Origin: Halorubrum halodurans
GTDB taxonomy: Archaea > Halobacteriota > Halobacteria > Halobacteriales > Haloferacaceae
Assembly: GCF_002252985.1 (NCBI RefSeq)
Contig: NZ_NHPJ01000131.1
Location: 1-64,000 of the forward strand
DNA: 64,000 nt
Reading direction: 5' to 3'
Made by a program: the position numbers and the translations under genes. Shown here piece after piece: positions 8,596 to 17,580 of this stretch (position 1 is its first letter; each line of letters begins with the position of its first letter). The notes beneath the pieces were generated by a model. It worked only from the letters and a program-made list of their open reading frames with translations, was not told where the DNA came from and made no database searches.

Positions 8596-11500
8596 CCGCG
8601 CTCACCTCCGTCTCCTCGTCGCCGTCCCCGCCGAACCGCATCCCGGTCACGGCGGAGAGGTTGTCGCCCTGCATCGTGACGCCGATGGCGCGGTCCGAGC
8701 GCTCCAAAAGCGCCGAGCGGTGCCCGACCACGACGAACTGGGCGTCGGCGGCCAGCTCCTCTATCATCTCGCCGACCCGCTCGGCGTTGACCGCGTCGAG
8801 GAAGGCGTCGATCTCGTCGAGCGCGTAGAACGGGGCGGGGTTGTGCCGCTGGACCGCGAAGATGAAGGAGAGCGCGGTCAGCGACTTCTCCCCGCCGCTC
8901 ATCGCCTCGAGCCGCTGGACCGGCTTGTCCGCCGGCTGGGCCTTCATCGTCAACCCCTCCTCGAAGGGGTCCTCGGGGTTCTCCAGGAGGAGCTCGCCGC
9001 TGCCCGCCGACAGCCGCGAGAAGATGTCCCGGAAGTGGTCGTTTATCGACTCGAACGTCTCCATGAACGTCGCCTTCTTCTCGGCCTCGTACCCCTCGAT
9101 CCGCTCCGTGATCGCGTCGCGCTCCTCGGCCAGCACGTCCCGCCGCTCCTGAAGCGTCTCGAGCTCGGCTTCGACCTCCTCGTACTCGTCTATCGCGAGC
9201 ATGTTGACCGGCTCCAGCGCCTCCATCTCGGCTTCCACCTCCTCGATCCGCGACTCGACCTCGTCGATGTCGGGGACCGCCTCGGGGTCGTACTCGCCGA
9301 CCTGCGACTCCAGCTCGTCGATCTCCCACTCCAGGCGGTCCCGCCGGTCCGTGAGATCGGAGAGCTCGGACTCCGCGTCGGCGACGAGCGAGCGCTGCTC
9401 GTCGCGCTTCCGGGTCGCCTCCCGGATCTCCTTGCGGAGGTCCTCGCGGTCCGCCTTCAGGTCCGCGATCTCCGCCTCCAGCTCCGCTATCGACTCCCGT
9501 TTGGCCTCCAGCGTCTCCTCCTTCTCGGCGATGGTCTCCTCGTGGTCGGCGATCGCCTCCTCGGCCTCGCTCTTCCTGTTCTGGGCCTCCTCGACCGTGT
9601 CGTGGAGGTCGTCGACGGCCTCCTCGGCGTACTCCTTCTCGAGCTCCAGCTCGTTCTGCCGGGCGTCGAGGTCGTCCATCCGGTCCTCGAGGTCGGCGAT
9701 CTCCTCGCGGATCCCGTCTGCCTCCTCGGAGAGCTCCGGAATCTTCGAGTCGGCGAGTTCGGCCTCGATCTCCTCGACGTCGGCCTCCAGCCGGTCGACG
9801 TCCGCGTCCAACGCGTCGATCGTCTCGTCGATCCCGTTCATCTCCTCGTCGACCGACTCCCGTTCCGCGCGGAGCTCCTCGAGCTTCGTCTCCAGCTCCT
9901 CGATCCGGGCCTCGGTCTCCGCGAGTTCCTCCTCGGCGCGTTCGACGTCACCCTCCAGCGACCGGACGCGGTCCGCGGCGTCCGCCTTCCGCTCGCGGGC
10001 GTCCTCGATGTCGGCGTCCAGCCCGTCGATCGCGGACTCCAGCTCGCGCCGCTCGTCCTCCAACTCGCCGATCGCCTCGGCGAGCCGCTCGAGCTTGCCG
10101 CCGCCGGACTTCGTGAACGCGTACCGGGAGCCGCCGCCGGATCCCCCCGTCATCGCGCCCGACTTCTCGACGAGGTCGCCGTCGAGCGTGACCATCCGGT
10201 AGTCGCCCATCAGATCGCGGGCGGTCGCCATGTCCTCGACGACGAGCGTCGAGCCGAGCACGTACGAGAATATCGACTCGTACCGCGCGTCGTACTCGAC
10301 GAGGTTCCGTGCGAAGTCGACGACGCCCGGCATCGAGGGTTTTCGGGGGAGACCGCGGTCGTCCATCTTCGTGATGGGCAGGAACGTCGCTCGTCCCGCG
10401 TTCCGCCGTTTGAGGTAGTCGATACACGTCGAGCCGACGCCGTCGTCGTCGACGACGACGTTCGCGAGCCGCCCGCCGGCCGCGGTCTCACACGCCTCGG
10501 CGTACTCCGCCTCGACGGAGCCGAGCTCGCCCACCGCGCCGTGGACGCCGTCGATGCCGCCGTTCTTCACTTCGGTCACCGCCCGCGGCCAGGAGGTGTC
10601 GCCCCGCTCGCTCGCGGCGGCCTCCAGCTTCGCGTACTCGTTCTGCTTCTCGCGGAGGTCGTCCTCGACCGCCTCCAGCTCCTCCTTCCGTTCGGCCTTC
10701 TCGGCGAAGAGGTCGGCGACGACGTCCTCGATCTTCGACTCGTTCTTCTCGGCCTTGTCGAGCTCGCCGCGGAGCTCGGAGATCCGGGCTTTCAGGTCGG
10801 GGACCTCCTCGCGGGCCGCATCGAGGTCGGCGCGGGTCTCCTCGACCGCGTTCGAGCGCCGGCGGGCCTCGTCGAGCAGCCGGTCCTTCTCGCGCTGGTG
10901 GCGGTTCTTCTCCTCGCGGAGGGACTCGAGCCGCTCCTTCTTGTCGGCGAGCTCGTCCTTCAGCTCGTCGAACTCGGTGTCCGCCCCCTCGATCTCGGCT
11001 TCCACCTCCGCGAGCGCCGACCGCTTCGTCGCGAGCTCCGATTTGAGCGACGCCTTCTCGACTTTCGTCTCCCGGATCTCCGACTCGAGGTCGGCTATCG
11101 TCTCCTGTTTGCGGTCGATCTGGACGAACGCGTTCCGCCGTTCCGTCTCGGCGTCGTCGGCGCGCTCCTCGGCCGCCTCGATCTTCCCCTCGAGCCGGGA
11201 GATCTCGCCTTTGATCTCCTCGATCTCCGACCGGATGGCGATCTGTTCGTCCTCGCCTTTGGTCTCGATCTCGTGGTTGAGGTCGGCCAGGTCCTCCTCG
11301 AGGCGGGTGACCGTCCCCCGTCTGGTGTCGAGTTCGACGCGGAGCTCCTCGAGTTCCGCCTCGGCGGCCTCGATCTCCGCTTCGACCTCGGCGAACGAGT
11401 CGCGTTTGTCCTCGAGCTCCGAGGCCTTCCGGTAGCCGCGGTACTGTTCGACCTCCTCGCGGAGCGACCGGTACTCGAGAGCGGTCTCGCGTTCCTCGGA

Positions 11501-12175
11501 GAGCCGGTCGAGCCGATCCTCCTTCTCCTCGATCCGGAGGTCGGCCTCCCCGATGCGGTCTTTCACCGTGTCGAGCTCCTCGAAGGCGGCCTCCTTCTTC
11601 TCGTCGAACTCCGCGACGCCCGCGATCTCGTCGAGTATCCCCCGGCGCTGGTAGGGGGTCATGTTGATGATCTCGGTCACGTCGCCCTGCATGACGACGT
11701 TGTAGCCCTCCGGCGTGACGCCGGCGGCCGCGAGCAGGTCGCGAACGTCGGAGAGGTTCACGGAGCGCCCGTTGAGGTAGTAGTACGAGTAGTAGTTCTC
11801 CTCGGTCTCCTTCACCCGCCGTTTGATCGTGATCTCCGAGACGTCGCCGACGTTCTCGGAGCCGGCCGCCGAGACGACCTGCGAGCGGTCGAGCGTCCCG
11901 TCCTCGTTGGACAACACGACCGTGACGGACGCCTCCTTCGGGCCGCCGGCGCTCTCGCCGTCGTCGTGGCCGGGGTTGTAGATGAGGTCGGTGAGCTTCT
12001 TGGCTCTGATCCCGCGGGTGCGCGCCAGGCCGAGCGCGAAGAGGACCCCGTCGATGATGTTCGACTTCCCGGAGCCGTTCGGTCCAGTGACGACCGTGAA
12101 GTCCTCGTAGAAGGGGATCCTCGTGGTCCGCCCGAAGCTCTTGAACCCGTCCAGGACTACTTCTGTGATGTGCAT
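8588..12175 (-). CDS. smc: Chromosome segregation ATPase SMC
   Basis: This 1195-residue protein is a full-length SMC. The N-terminal ATPase head has the Walker A motif GPNGSGKS at residues 31-38. Two long Glu/Arg-rich coiled-coil arms flank a hinge around residues 520-650, with the typical Gly-rich hinge signature GAMTGGSGGGSRY just after it. The C-terminal head shows the ABC signature MSGGEKSL and Walker B PFYALDEIDAFLD. SMC organises and segregates the chromosome. It lies between a small coiled-coil gene (20 nt upstream) and scpA (8-nt overlap) and shares one promoter with them at about 12677-12684. Confidence 0.97.
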   Translation of the reverse strand: MHITEVVLDGFKSFGRTTRIPFYEDFTVVTGPNGSGKSNIIDGVLFALGLARTRGIRAKKLTDLIYNPGHDDGESAGGPKEASVTVVLSNEDGTLDRSQVVSAAGSENVGDVSEITIKRRVKETEENYYSYYYLNGRSVNLSDVRDLLAAAGVTPEGYNVVMQGDVTEIINMTPYQRRGILDEIAGVAEFDEKKEAAFEELDTVKDRIGEADLRIEEKEDRLDRLSEERETALEYRSLREEVEQYRGYRKASELEDKRDSFAEVEAEIEAAEAELEELRVELDTRRGTVTRLEEDLADLNHEIETKGEDEQIAIRSEIEEIKGEISRLEGKIEAAEERADDAETERRNAFVQIDRKQETIADLESEIRETKVEKASLKSELATKRSALAEVEAEIEGADTEFDELKDELADKKERLESLREEKNRHQREKDRLLDEARRRSNAVEETRADLDAAREEVPDLKARISELRGELDKAEKNESKIEDVVADLFAEKAERKEELEAVEDDLREKQNEYAKLEAAASERGDTSWPRAVTEVKNGGIDGVHGAVGELGSVEAEYAEACETAAGGRLANVVVDDDGVGSTCIDYLKRRNAGRATFLPITKMDDRGLPRKPSMPGVVDFARNLVEYDARYESIFSYVLGSTLVVEDMATARDLMGDYRMVTLDGDLVEKSGAMTGGSGGGSRYAFTKSGGGKLERLAEAIGELEDERRELESAIDGLDADIEDARERKADAADRVRSLEGDVERAEEELAETEARIEELETKLEELRAERESVDEEMNGIDETIDALDADVDRLEADVEEIEAELADSKIPELSEEADGIREEIADLEDRMDDLDARQNELELEKEYAEEAVDDLHDTVEEAQNRKSEAEEAIADHEETIAEKEETLEAKRESIAELEAEIADLKADREDLRKEIREATRKRDEQRSLVADAESELSDLTDRRDRLEWEIDELESQVGEYDPEAVPDIDEVESRIEEVEAEMEALEPVNMLAIDEYEEVEAELETLQERRDVLAEERDAITERIEGYEAEKKATFMETFESINDHFRDIFSRLSAGSGELLLENPEDPFEEGLTMKAQPADKPVQRLEAMSGGEKSLTALSFIFAVQRHNPAPFYALDEIDAFLDAVNAERVGEMIEELAADAQFVVVGHRSALLERSDRAIGVTMQGDNLSAVTGMRFGGDGDEETEVSADD

Positions 12176-12195
12176 GGCGGGATACGACGCCCGGC

Positions 12196-12651
12196 TTACG
12201 CGACGATGATGTCGCTGTCGTCGGACTCCCCGTCCTCGGCGTCGCCCCCGTCCGCGTCGGCGGACCCGCCGTCTCCCGCGGCCGCCTCGGGTACGGGCTC
12301 CTCGCCGTTCACGGCGGGCGAGTCGGCGGTCGCGCCCTCGGACTCGTCGCCGCCCGGTCCGTCCGCGTTCGACGGGCCGCCGGTGCGCTCGACGACCTCG
12401 ACGTGGTCGTCGGAGTGCGTTCGGCGCTCCGCCCCGGCCGGGGTCGACGCGTCGGACGCGTCCGAGGGTTCCTCCGCGGACGGCGACGCCTCGGGCGCGG
12501 CGGCGTCCGTCTCCGCGTCGACCGTGACCTCCTGGGCGTCCTCGAGCTGCCGGACGCGCTCCTTCATCTCGACGAGCTCCTCGGTGAGCCCGTTGACCGC
12601 CGCCTGCAGCTCCGCGACCTGCCGTTCGAGGTCCTCGACGCGATTGCTCAT
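12196..12651 (-). CDS. Small coiled-coil protein heading the smc operon
   Basis: The 151-residue product starts MSNRVEDLERQVAELQAAVN and forms a clear leucine-heptad coiled coil over residues 2-45. The rest is an acidic, Ala/Asp/Glu/Gly-rich low-complexity region ending DDSDIIVA. No enzymatic motif is visible and I do not recognise a named function. Its position directly before smc (20 nt) on the same message suggests it works with or near condensin, for example as an oligomerising or membrane-independent adaptor, but this is inference. ATG 12651 is placed 26 nt from a minus-strand TATA box TTTATAC (12677-12684), supporting a leaderless start. Confidence 0.75.
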   Translation of the reverse strand: MSNRVEDLERQVAELQAAVNGLTEELVEMKERVRQLEDAQEVTVDAETDAAAPEASPSAEEPSDASDASTPAGAERRTHSDDHVEVVERTGGPSNADGPGGDESEGATADSPAVNGEEPVPEAAAGDGGSADADGGDAEDGESDDSDIIVA

Positions 12652-12686
12652 GTGCTCACGTATGCCCGCGCGAAGCGTATAAACCT

Positions 12687-12716
12687 GTGTCAGACACACG
12701 TGTGACCACATCACAC
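12687..12716. promoter_or_regulatory. Overlapping palindromes upstream of the smc-operon TATA box
   Basis: Three inverted repeats overlap directly upstream of the minus-strand TATA box at 12677-12684: GTGTCAGACAC (12687-12697, perfect), CACACGTGTG (12695-12704, perfect) and GTGTGA...TCACAC (12700-12716, 6-bp arms). The position just beyond the BRE/TATA suits an archaeal activator or a repressor that blocks TFB. The regulator is unknown. Confidence 0.5.
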
Positions 12717-12897
12717 GGCGATGGATCGGAACGGGATCGAGGCCGGGTCGACGGCTCGCTCGAGCCGTCCGACGGACCGGCGAACCGGGGGCGTTCCGCG
12801 CGTCCCGAGATCCGCGGACGGCGGCGGGACGACGCCCGTCAGTCGTCCGTCGGACGCGGAGGAAGATACTTGTACCAGCCATCGCAATCGATAGCCG

Positions 12898-13476
12898 ATG
12901 AGCAAGATCACCTTCCGGGCCGGCGACGACCTCGTCGAGCGGCTGGAAGCGTGTGAGGCCTCGAAAAGCGAGGTGATGCGCGAGGCGCTTCGGGCACATC
13001 TCGACGGCCCGACGGAGGGATCCGACGGCGGCGTGGACACGGCGCTCTCCGACCGGATCGACGACCTGATCGCCGACCGGATCGACGCGGCGTTGGACGA
13101 CCGCCTGGGATCCGCGGACCGCCGGCACCGCGAAGACGCGTATACGCCGTCTACACCCGGCGAGATCAACGTAAACGTCACGCTCGACGCCCCTGGTGGG
13201 GACGACGACGACGTGCGTGTGACAGGGGAGACGGAACCGGAGACAGAGGGGGACGCGCGTAAGACACGCGCCGATCGCGCGGTGCAAACGGTCGAAAACG
13301 TCTGCGGCGGATGTGGCGAAAACGTCCCGGAAAGGCATGTATACTGCCCGAACTGTGGCGAGAAGCAGTCGCATCGTGCCTTCTGTGAGTGCGGCGACGA
13401 GGTCCGCACGGACTGGGCGTTCTGTCCCGGCTGCGGCCGTCGAACCCCCGCTGCGGACGTGTTGAACGACCGCTGA
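12898..13476 (+). CDS. cdrL: CdrL-like regulator: ribbon-helix-helix domain plus double zinc ribbon
   Basis: The 192-residue product begins with a CopG/Arc-type ribbon-helix-helix (residues 2-35, KITFRAGDDLVERLE ... SEVMREALRAHL). A disordered acidic linker follows. The C-terminal 60 residues hold four metal-ligand pairs: C136/C139, C150/C153, C163/C165 and C176/C179, typical of a double zinc ribbon. In Halobacterium and Haloferax the equivalent gene, cdrL, lies directly upstream of cdrS-ftsZ2 and its protein controls that promoter. The order here is the same, which is the main reason for the name. A TATA-like GATACTTG near 12863-12870 precedes the ATG by about 28 nt. Confidence 0.82.
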   Translation: MSKITFRAGDDLVERLEACEASKSEVMREALRAHLDGPTEGSDGGVDTALSDRIDDLIADRIDAALDDRLGSADRRHREDAYTPSTPGEINVNVTLDAPGGDDDDVRVTGETEPETEGDARKTRADRAVQTVENVCGGCGENVPERHVYCPNCGEKQSHRAFCECGDEVRTDWAFCPGCGRRTPAADVLNDR

Positions 13477-13524
13477 TCGGCGAAAACGGGCGTTTGAGTG
13501 CTGTATACGGACGTTCACTCGTCT

Positions 13525-13680
13525 GTCTTACGACCGTCGTTAATTTTATAAGGGTAGCCTCGGTGACTACAATCGCGTAAGACGACCGTCTTACAGCCGG
13601 CGTCCGACGAGGGAACGTCCCCGCGGTCGGGCGGTTTCGGGCTGTAAGACGCACGGCGTGTGTCGTGGGCGTCGTCTTAC
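13525..13680. promoter_or_regulatory. Array of GTAAGAC/GTCTTAC sites before cdrS-ftsZ2 (candidate CdrL/CdrS operators)
   Basis: The gap between cdrL and cdrS holds five heptamers: GTCTTAC at 13525-13531, GTAAGAC at 13577-13583, GTCTTAC at 13588-13594, GTAAGAC at 13644-13650 and GTCTTAC at 13674-13680. The middle pair forms GTAAGACGACCGTCTTAC, an 18-bp palindrome with only the two central bases mismatched. A strong TATA box TTTTATAA is at 13544-13551, so the expected transcription start (about 13576) falls at this palindrome. The leader to cdrS would be about 120 nt, unusual for this genome. Repression by a ribbon-helix-helix protein is the natural reading. Confidence 0.7.
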
Positions 13681-13695
13681 CGGGGGAATACAACA

Positions 13696-13875
13696 ATGGA
13701 GCGTGTGACACTACGGATCCCGAAACAGCAGATCGACGAGGTCGAACAGATGGTCGAGACGGGTGAGTTCCCGAACCGGAGCGAGGCGATCCGGTCGGCC
13801 GTCCGCGACATGTTGAGCGAACAGGACGGCGAGCGCGAGGAGCGCGGCCGCAACCGCAGCTGGGCCAAGGTGTAG
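13696..13875 (+). CDS. cdrS: Cell division regulator CdrS (short ribbon-helix-helix protein)
   Basis: This 59-residue protein is a minimal ribbon-helix-helix DNA-binding protein: the beta strand [12 protein letters not shown], helix 1 [15 protein letters not shown], turn and helix 2 [16 protein letters not shown], then a short basic tail. In haloarchaea CdrS is a global regulator of cell division and is co-transcribed with ftsZ2, as here (4 nt gap). The start is chosen at ATG 13696 because the conserved strand begins there. Probable operators lie in the 170 nt upstream. Confidence 0.92.
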   Translation: MERVTLRIPKQQIDEVEQMVETGEFPNRSEAIRSAVRDMLSEQDGEREERGRNRSWAKV

Positions 13876-13879
13876 ATCG

Positions 13880-15088
13880 ATGCAGGATCTCGTCCAGGAC
13901 GCCCTCGACAACGCGGAAGCGGAGAAGCGAGAGATGGACGCCAACATGGACGACGACGAGTTCGGGGACCCCCGGATCGTCATCGTCGGTGCCGGCGGCG
14001 CCGGCAACAACACCGTCAACCGCCTATACAACATCGGCGTCGACGGCGCCGACACCGTCGCGATCAACACGGACAAACAGCACCTCAAGATGATCGAGGC
14101 CGACACCAAGATCCTCGTGGGCAAGTCGCTCACGCAGGGGCTGGGTGCCGGCGGCGACCCCAAGATGGGCGAGCGTGCGACCGAGATGGCCCAGGGGACG
14201 ATCAAGGAGGTGCTCGGCGACGCCGACCTCGTCTTCGTCACGGCCGGGATGGGCGGCGGCACCGGCACGGGCGCGGCCCCCGTCGTCTCGAAGATCGCCA
14301 AAGAGCAGGGCGCGATCGTCGTCGGGATGGTCTCGACGCCGTTCAACGTCGAGCGCGCCCGCACGGTGAAAGCCGAGGAGGGGTTGGAGAGCCTCCGCAA
14401 CGAGGCCGACTCGATCATCGTCCTCGACAACAACCGCCTGCTCGATTACGTCCCGAACCTGCCGATCGGCAAGGCGTTCTCCGTGATGGACCAGATCATC
14501 GCGGAGACGGTGAAGGGGATCTCCGAGACGATCACCCAGCCGAGCCTCATCAACCTGGACTACGCCGACATGTCCACCATCATGAACCAGGGCGGCGTGG
14601 CCGTCATGCTCGTCGGCGAGACCCAGGACAAGAACAAGACGCAGGAGGTGGTCAACGACGCGATGAACCATCCCCTCCTCGACGTCGACTACCGCGGCGC
14701 CTCCGGCGGGCTCGTCCACATCACGGGCGGCCCCGACCTCACGCTGAAGGAGGCCGAGGGGATCGCGAACAACATCACCGAGCGGCTGGAGGCCAGCGCC
14801 AACGTCATCTGGGGCGCTCGCATCCAGGACGAGTACAAGGGGAAGGTCCGCGTCATGGCGATCATGACGGGCGTCCAGAGCGCGCAGGTGCTCGGCCCGT
14901 CGACCCAGAAGCAGGCCGACAAGTCCCGCGCGGCGGTCGACACCGACGACCTCGGCGACTCCCGGTCGCGGGCGGCCGAGGCGACGAACGGCGTTCAGGG
15001 ATCCGGCGGCTCCGAGCGTGCCGCCTGGGAGTCCGACGGCGGCACCGAGCCCGTGGAGAAGAACAACGGCCTCGACGTCATCCGCTGA
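13880..15088 (+). CDS. ftsZ2: Cell division GTPase FtsZ2
   Basis: The 402-residue product is the second archaeal FtsZ paralogue, which forms the mid-cell ring and is needed for constriction. The N-terminal extension (residues 1-30, [20 protein letters not shown]) is typical of FtsZ2. The tubulin signature GMGGGTGTG is at residues 123-131, with the T7-region residues in [15 protein letters not shown]. The C-terminal tail after the core is acidic and ends NNGLDVIR. Placement 4 nt after cdrS and close to ncsA repeats the gene order known from Haloferax. Expression should follow the cdrS promoter. Confidence 0.97.
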   Translation: MQDLVQDALDNAEAEKREMDANMDDDEFGDPRIVIVGAGGAGNNTVNRLYNIGVDGADTVAINTDKQHLKMIEADTKILVGKSLTQGLGAGGDPKMGERATEMAQGTIKEVLGDADLVFVTAGMGGGTGTGAAPVVSKIAKEQGAIVVGMVSTPFNVERARTVKAEEGLESLRNEADSIIVLDNNRLLDYVPNLPIGKAFSVMDQIIAETVKGISETITQPSLINLDYADMSTIMNQGGVAVMLVGETQDKNKTQEVVNDAMNHPLLDVDYRGASGGLVHITGGPDLTLKEAEGIANNITERLEASANVIWGARIQDEYKGKVRVMAIMTGVQSAQVLGPSTQKQADKSRAAVDTDDLGDSRSRAAEATNGVQGSGGSERAAWESDGGTEPVEKNNGLDVIR

Positions 15089-15112
15089 GGCGGCACTCCC
15101 GGAACGGTCCGT

Positions 15113-15125
15113 TCACCGCGTTTTT
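15113..15125 (+). terminator. T-tract terminator after ftsZ2
   Basis: A TTTTT run at 15121-15125 follows GC-rich sequence 33 nt after the ftsZ2 stop, just before the convergent end of ncsA. Archaeal polymerases stop at such runs without needing a hairpin. Confidence 0.4.
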
Positions 15126-15143
15126 CGCTCGCTCGAGCCGGAG

Positions 15144-16139
15144 CTACGACGCCGCCTCGATCGACTCGAGCAGCCGGCACTTCCGACACACCTCGCGGCT
15201 GGTCGTCGAGCCGCACCGTGAACACTCGCGAAGCGACCGGCCGTCGCCGTCGTCGCGGTCGGTTCCGTCGTCGTCGTCGCGATATCGCTCGGCGGCGATC
15301 CCCGACAGCTCCTCGTAGCCGGCCATGATCGAGTGGCGCGTGCCGGGGTGGTTCTCCTCGAGGTCGTGGATCAGCGACTGGATCTCGCCGCGGTACGCCT
15401 CGGCGGCGTGGGGACACTCGGCCATGTGGACCGGGAGGTCGCGGACGTGACAGTAGAGGGCGATCTCCTTTTCAGGCACGTCCCGCAGCGGCTTGGCGCG
15501 CGGGACGAACGCGTCGGTCTCGCCACGCTCGTCGAAGGGGCCGAGCGAGGCGTCGAAGTGTTTCGCGACCTGCCGGACGTCGCCCTCGAGGACGTTCATC
15601 AGCGCGGTCTGTGCCTCGTCGTCGAGGTTGTGGCCGGTGAGCAGCTTGTCGGCGTCGAACTCCTCGGCGTATCGCTCGAGCACGTCCCGGCGGAACACGC
15701 CGCAGTACGCACACGGGGCCATGTCCTCCGGGTCCGTCTCGACCACGTCGTCCATGCGGACGCCGAACTCGTCGTCGTAGGAGACGACCTCGTGGCGGAT
15801 CGAGCGGCCCTCGGCGAGCTCGACGCAGGCGTCGAGGCTCTCGTCGCGGTACCCCTCGATCCCCTCGTGGATCGTGAGCGCGAGCATCTCGACGCGCGGG
15901 TCCGCCCCGAACACGTCCTCGAGCACGTGGGTGAGGACCACGCTGTCCTTCCCGCCCGAGAGCCCGATCACCCACCGGTCCGGCTCGTCGGGAGTCGCGT
16001 CGGGGTCGAGCAGTCCGTCCTCCCGGATCCGACGCTTCACGCGCTTCTCCACCGAGCGACAGAGGTGCTCGCCACAGAGGTGCGCCCCCGAGTAGGCGGC
16101 GTGGTGGATCGCGTCGGTCCCGCACTTGTCACACTCCAT
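15144..16139 (-). CDS. ncsA: tRNA 2-thiolation enzyme NcsA (Ncs6/TtuA family)
   Basis: The 331-residue protein is an ATP pyrophosphatase that adenylates a wobble uridine for 2-thiolation, using a ubiquitin-like SAMP as sulfur carrier in haloarchaea. It has an N-terminal zinc finger (CDKCG ... CGEHLC), the PP-loop SGGKDS at residues 61-66, a catalytic CAYCG pair near 141-144, and a C-terminal double CxxC zinc finger (CSRCG, CRKC). A low-complexity Asp/Arg insert precedes the last finger. It is convergent with ftsZ2, a gene order shared with Haloferax volcanii. Confidence 0.9.
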   Translation of the reverse strand: MECDKCGTDAIHHAAYSGAHLCGEHLCRSVEKRVKRRIREDGLLDPDATPDEPDRWVIGLSGGKDSVVLTHVLEDVFGADPRVEMLALTIHEGIEGYRDESLDACVELAEGRSIRHEVVSYDDEFGVRMDDVVETDPEDMAPCAYCGVFRRDVLERYAEEFDADKLLTGHNLDDEAQTALMNVLEGDVRQVAKHFDASLGPFDERGETDAFVPRAKPLRDVPEKEIALYCHVRDLPVHMAECPHAAEAYRGEIQSLIHDLEENHPGTRHSIMAGYEELSGIAAERYRDDDDGTDRDDGDGRSLRECSRCGSTTSREVCRKCRLLESIEAAS

Positions 16140-16206
16140 CGGTGTCCGGTTGCGGACGCGCGGGGATACCGGTTTCGGGGCGGAGGAGGCGGCCGGACCG
16201 GCGGAC

Positions 16207-16917
16207 TCACCGAACCCCCGCCGATCCCTCGCGAACGACCGCCCGAAGCGTCGGGGCGTGGGCCTCCCGCGACCGCGACGAGAAGAGCTCGTGGCCGCCG
16301 TCGTAGAGGACGGTGCGGTCCGCGGGGATCCGGTCTCCGACGCGCCGCGGGTCGACGATCGGGTCCGTCAGCGTACAGACCGCCACCGCGTCCGGATCCG
16401 GATCGATCCTCGCGAGGCCGGCCTGTGCCCGGCGGGCCTCCCGCAGGAACGTCGGGGCCGCGCGGTCCGGCCCCTCCCGTAGCTGTCGGTCCGTCGCGAG
16501 CTCGCCGAGCGCGTCGCGATCGGCAGTTCCGGCCGGGACGACCGATCTGCGCGTCGGGACCCGGCAGATCGCGTCGAGAAGCGGCCCGGTCGACTCCGGC
16601 GACATCCCCCACCACGGGCTGAGGTACGTCCGGGTCGCGGGCGCGTGGGACCCGCGGAGGTACGCGCCGATCAGCCCCCCGGTAGAGTGACCGACGAGCC
16701 GGTACTCGTCCAGGTCGGCGACGTGCTCGCGAACCGGAGCCAGATACTCCCGCTCGAACGAGGAGACGACCGTCGGGATCTCGATCGCGTGGACGTACGA
16801 GTCGGCCGCGAGCGTCTCCAGCAGCCAGCGCACGTTCTCGTGGTCCGGCCGGTTCCCCCAGCCGAGCAGGCAGACGAGGTCCGGATCCTCGGGGTCCCCG
16901 ACGGTCTCGGTTCGCAT
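16207..16917 (-). CDS. Alpha/beta hydrolase
   Basis: The 236-residue product has the nucleophile elbow GHSTGG (Ser at about residue 78), an acid candidate in LTDPIVDP, and a C-terminal catalytic His in YDGGHELF. These are the triad positions of the alpha/beta hydrolase fold. No signal peptide or lid domain is evident, so it is probably a soluble esterase or thioesterase-like enzyme of unknown substrate. ATG 16917 matches the start of the fold (VCLLGWGNRPDHENVRWLL); longer in-frame extensions upstream are out of character. Confidence 0.75.
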   Translation of the reverse strand: MRTETVGDPEDPDLVCLLGWGNRPDHENVRWLLETLAADSYVHAIEIPTVVSSFEREYLAPVREHVADLDEYRLVGHSTGGLIGAYLRGSHAPATRTYLSPWWGMSPESTGPLLDAICRVPTRRSVVPAGTADRDALGELATDRQLREGPDRAAPTFLREARRAQAGLARIDPDPDAVAVCTLTDPIVDPRRVGDRIPADRTVLYDGGHELFSSRSREAHAPTLRAVVREGSAGVR

Positions 16918-17037
16918 ACCGCCGGAACGGCCCCGCGGAACAAAAGCGTGACACCCACGTCGTTCGGGACCGACAACCTCCCGCGAGTTGGTCCGCGTTC
17001 CGACACGCGTTTGCCCCCGGCCGCGCGTCGATACGAC

Positions 17038-17556
17038 GTGAGCGACTCCTCGACCGGGATCGACCGCGACCCGGAGCCGCGGCCGATCGATCCGGACCCC
17101 CCGGCCGAGAGCCTCCGAACCCGCCTGTGGCGGCACGCGTTCAACCTCCTTCCCGCCTACCGCGGGACCGGCGGCCGCGTCGACCACATCGGCGCGGCGT
17201 GGCGGTACGTCCGCGTGCGGATCCCGTTCAACTGGCGGACGCGGAACGGCCTCGGCGTGACCTTCGGGGGGAGCCTCTACGGCGCGCTCGATCCGGTGTA
17301 CATGACCATGCTCAGGCGGGTCCTCGGCGACGGGTTCACCGTCTGGGACAAGTCGGCCGCGATCGAGTTCATCGAACCCGGCCGCGGGACGCTGTACGCG
17401 GAGTTCGAGCTCGCGCCCGACGAGGCCGACGCGATCCGGGAGGCGCTCGCGTCCGGGGAGTCGACGGACCGCGAGTACGCGGTCTCGCTCGTCGACGAGG
17501 CGGGGACCGTCCACGCGACCTGTCGGAAGACGCTGTACGTGCGCCGCGACGAGTGA
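17038..17556 (+). CDS. DUF4442 hot-dog protein (putative thioesterase)
   Basis: The 172-residue product contains the DUF4442 core: a central helix GVTFGGSLYGALDPVYMTML preceded by strands VRVRIPFNWRTRN and followed by KSAAIEFIEPGRGTLYAEFEL. DUF4442 belongs to the hot-dog fold, whose members are usually acyl-CoA thioesterases. The start is GTG 17038, the only sensible in-frame codon before the conserved region; a Pro/Asp-rich N terminus of about 28 residues results. The gene diverges from the alpha/beta hydrolase and converges on the receiver-PAS gene 25 nt later. Confidence 0.75.
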   Translation: MSDSSTGIDRDPEPRPIDPDPPAESLRTRLWRHAFNLLPAYRGTGGRVDHIGAAWRYVRVRIPFNWRTRNGLGVTFGGSLYGALDPVYMTMLRRVLGDGFTVWDKSAAIEFIEPGRGTLYAEFELAPDEADAIREALASGESTDREYAVSLVDEAGTVHATCRKTLYVRRDE

Positions 17557-17580
17557 GCCGGGAGCGAGAGCGTCTCCGGC

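Noticed and set aside
8315-12682. Very long open frame antisense to smc (over 1400 codons)
   Set aside because: It is a product of GC-rich codon bias in smc; its translation is Leu/Arg/Val-rich noise without domains, and smc is certain.
13259-13265. GTAAGAC inside cdrL as another operator
   Set aside because: A single copy inside coding sequence without a partner half site; not enough to call.
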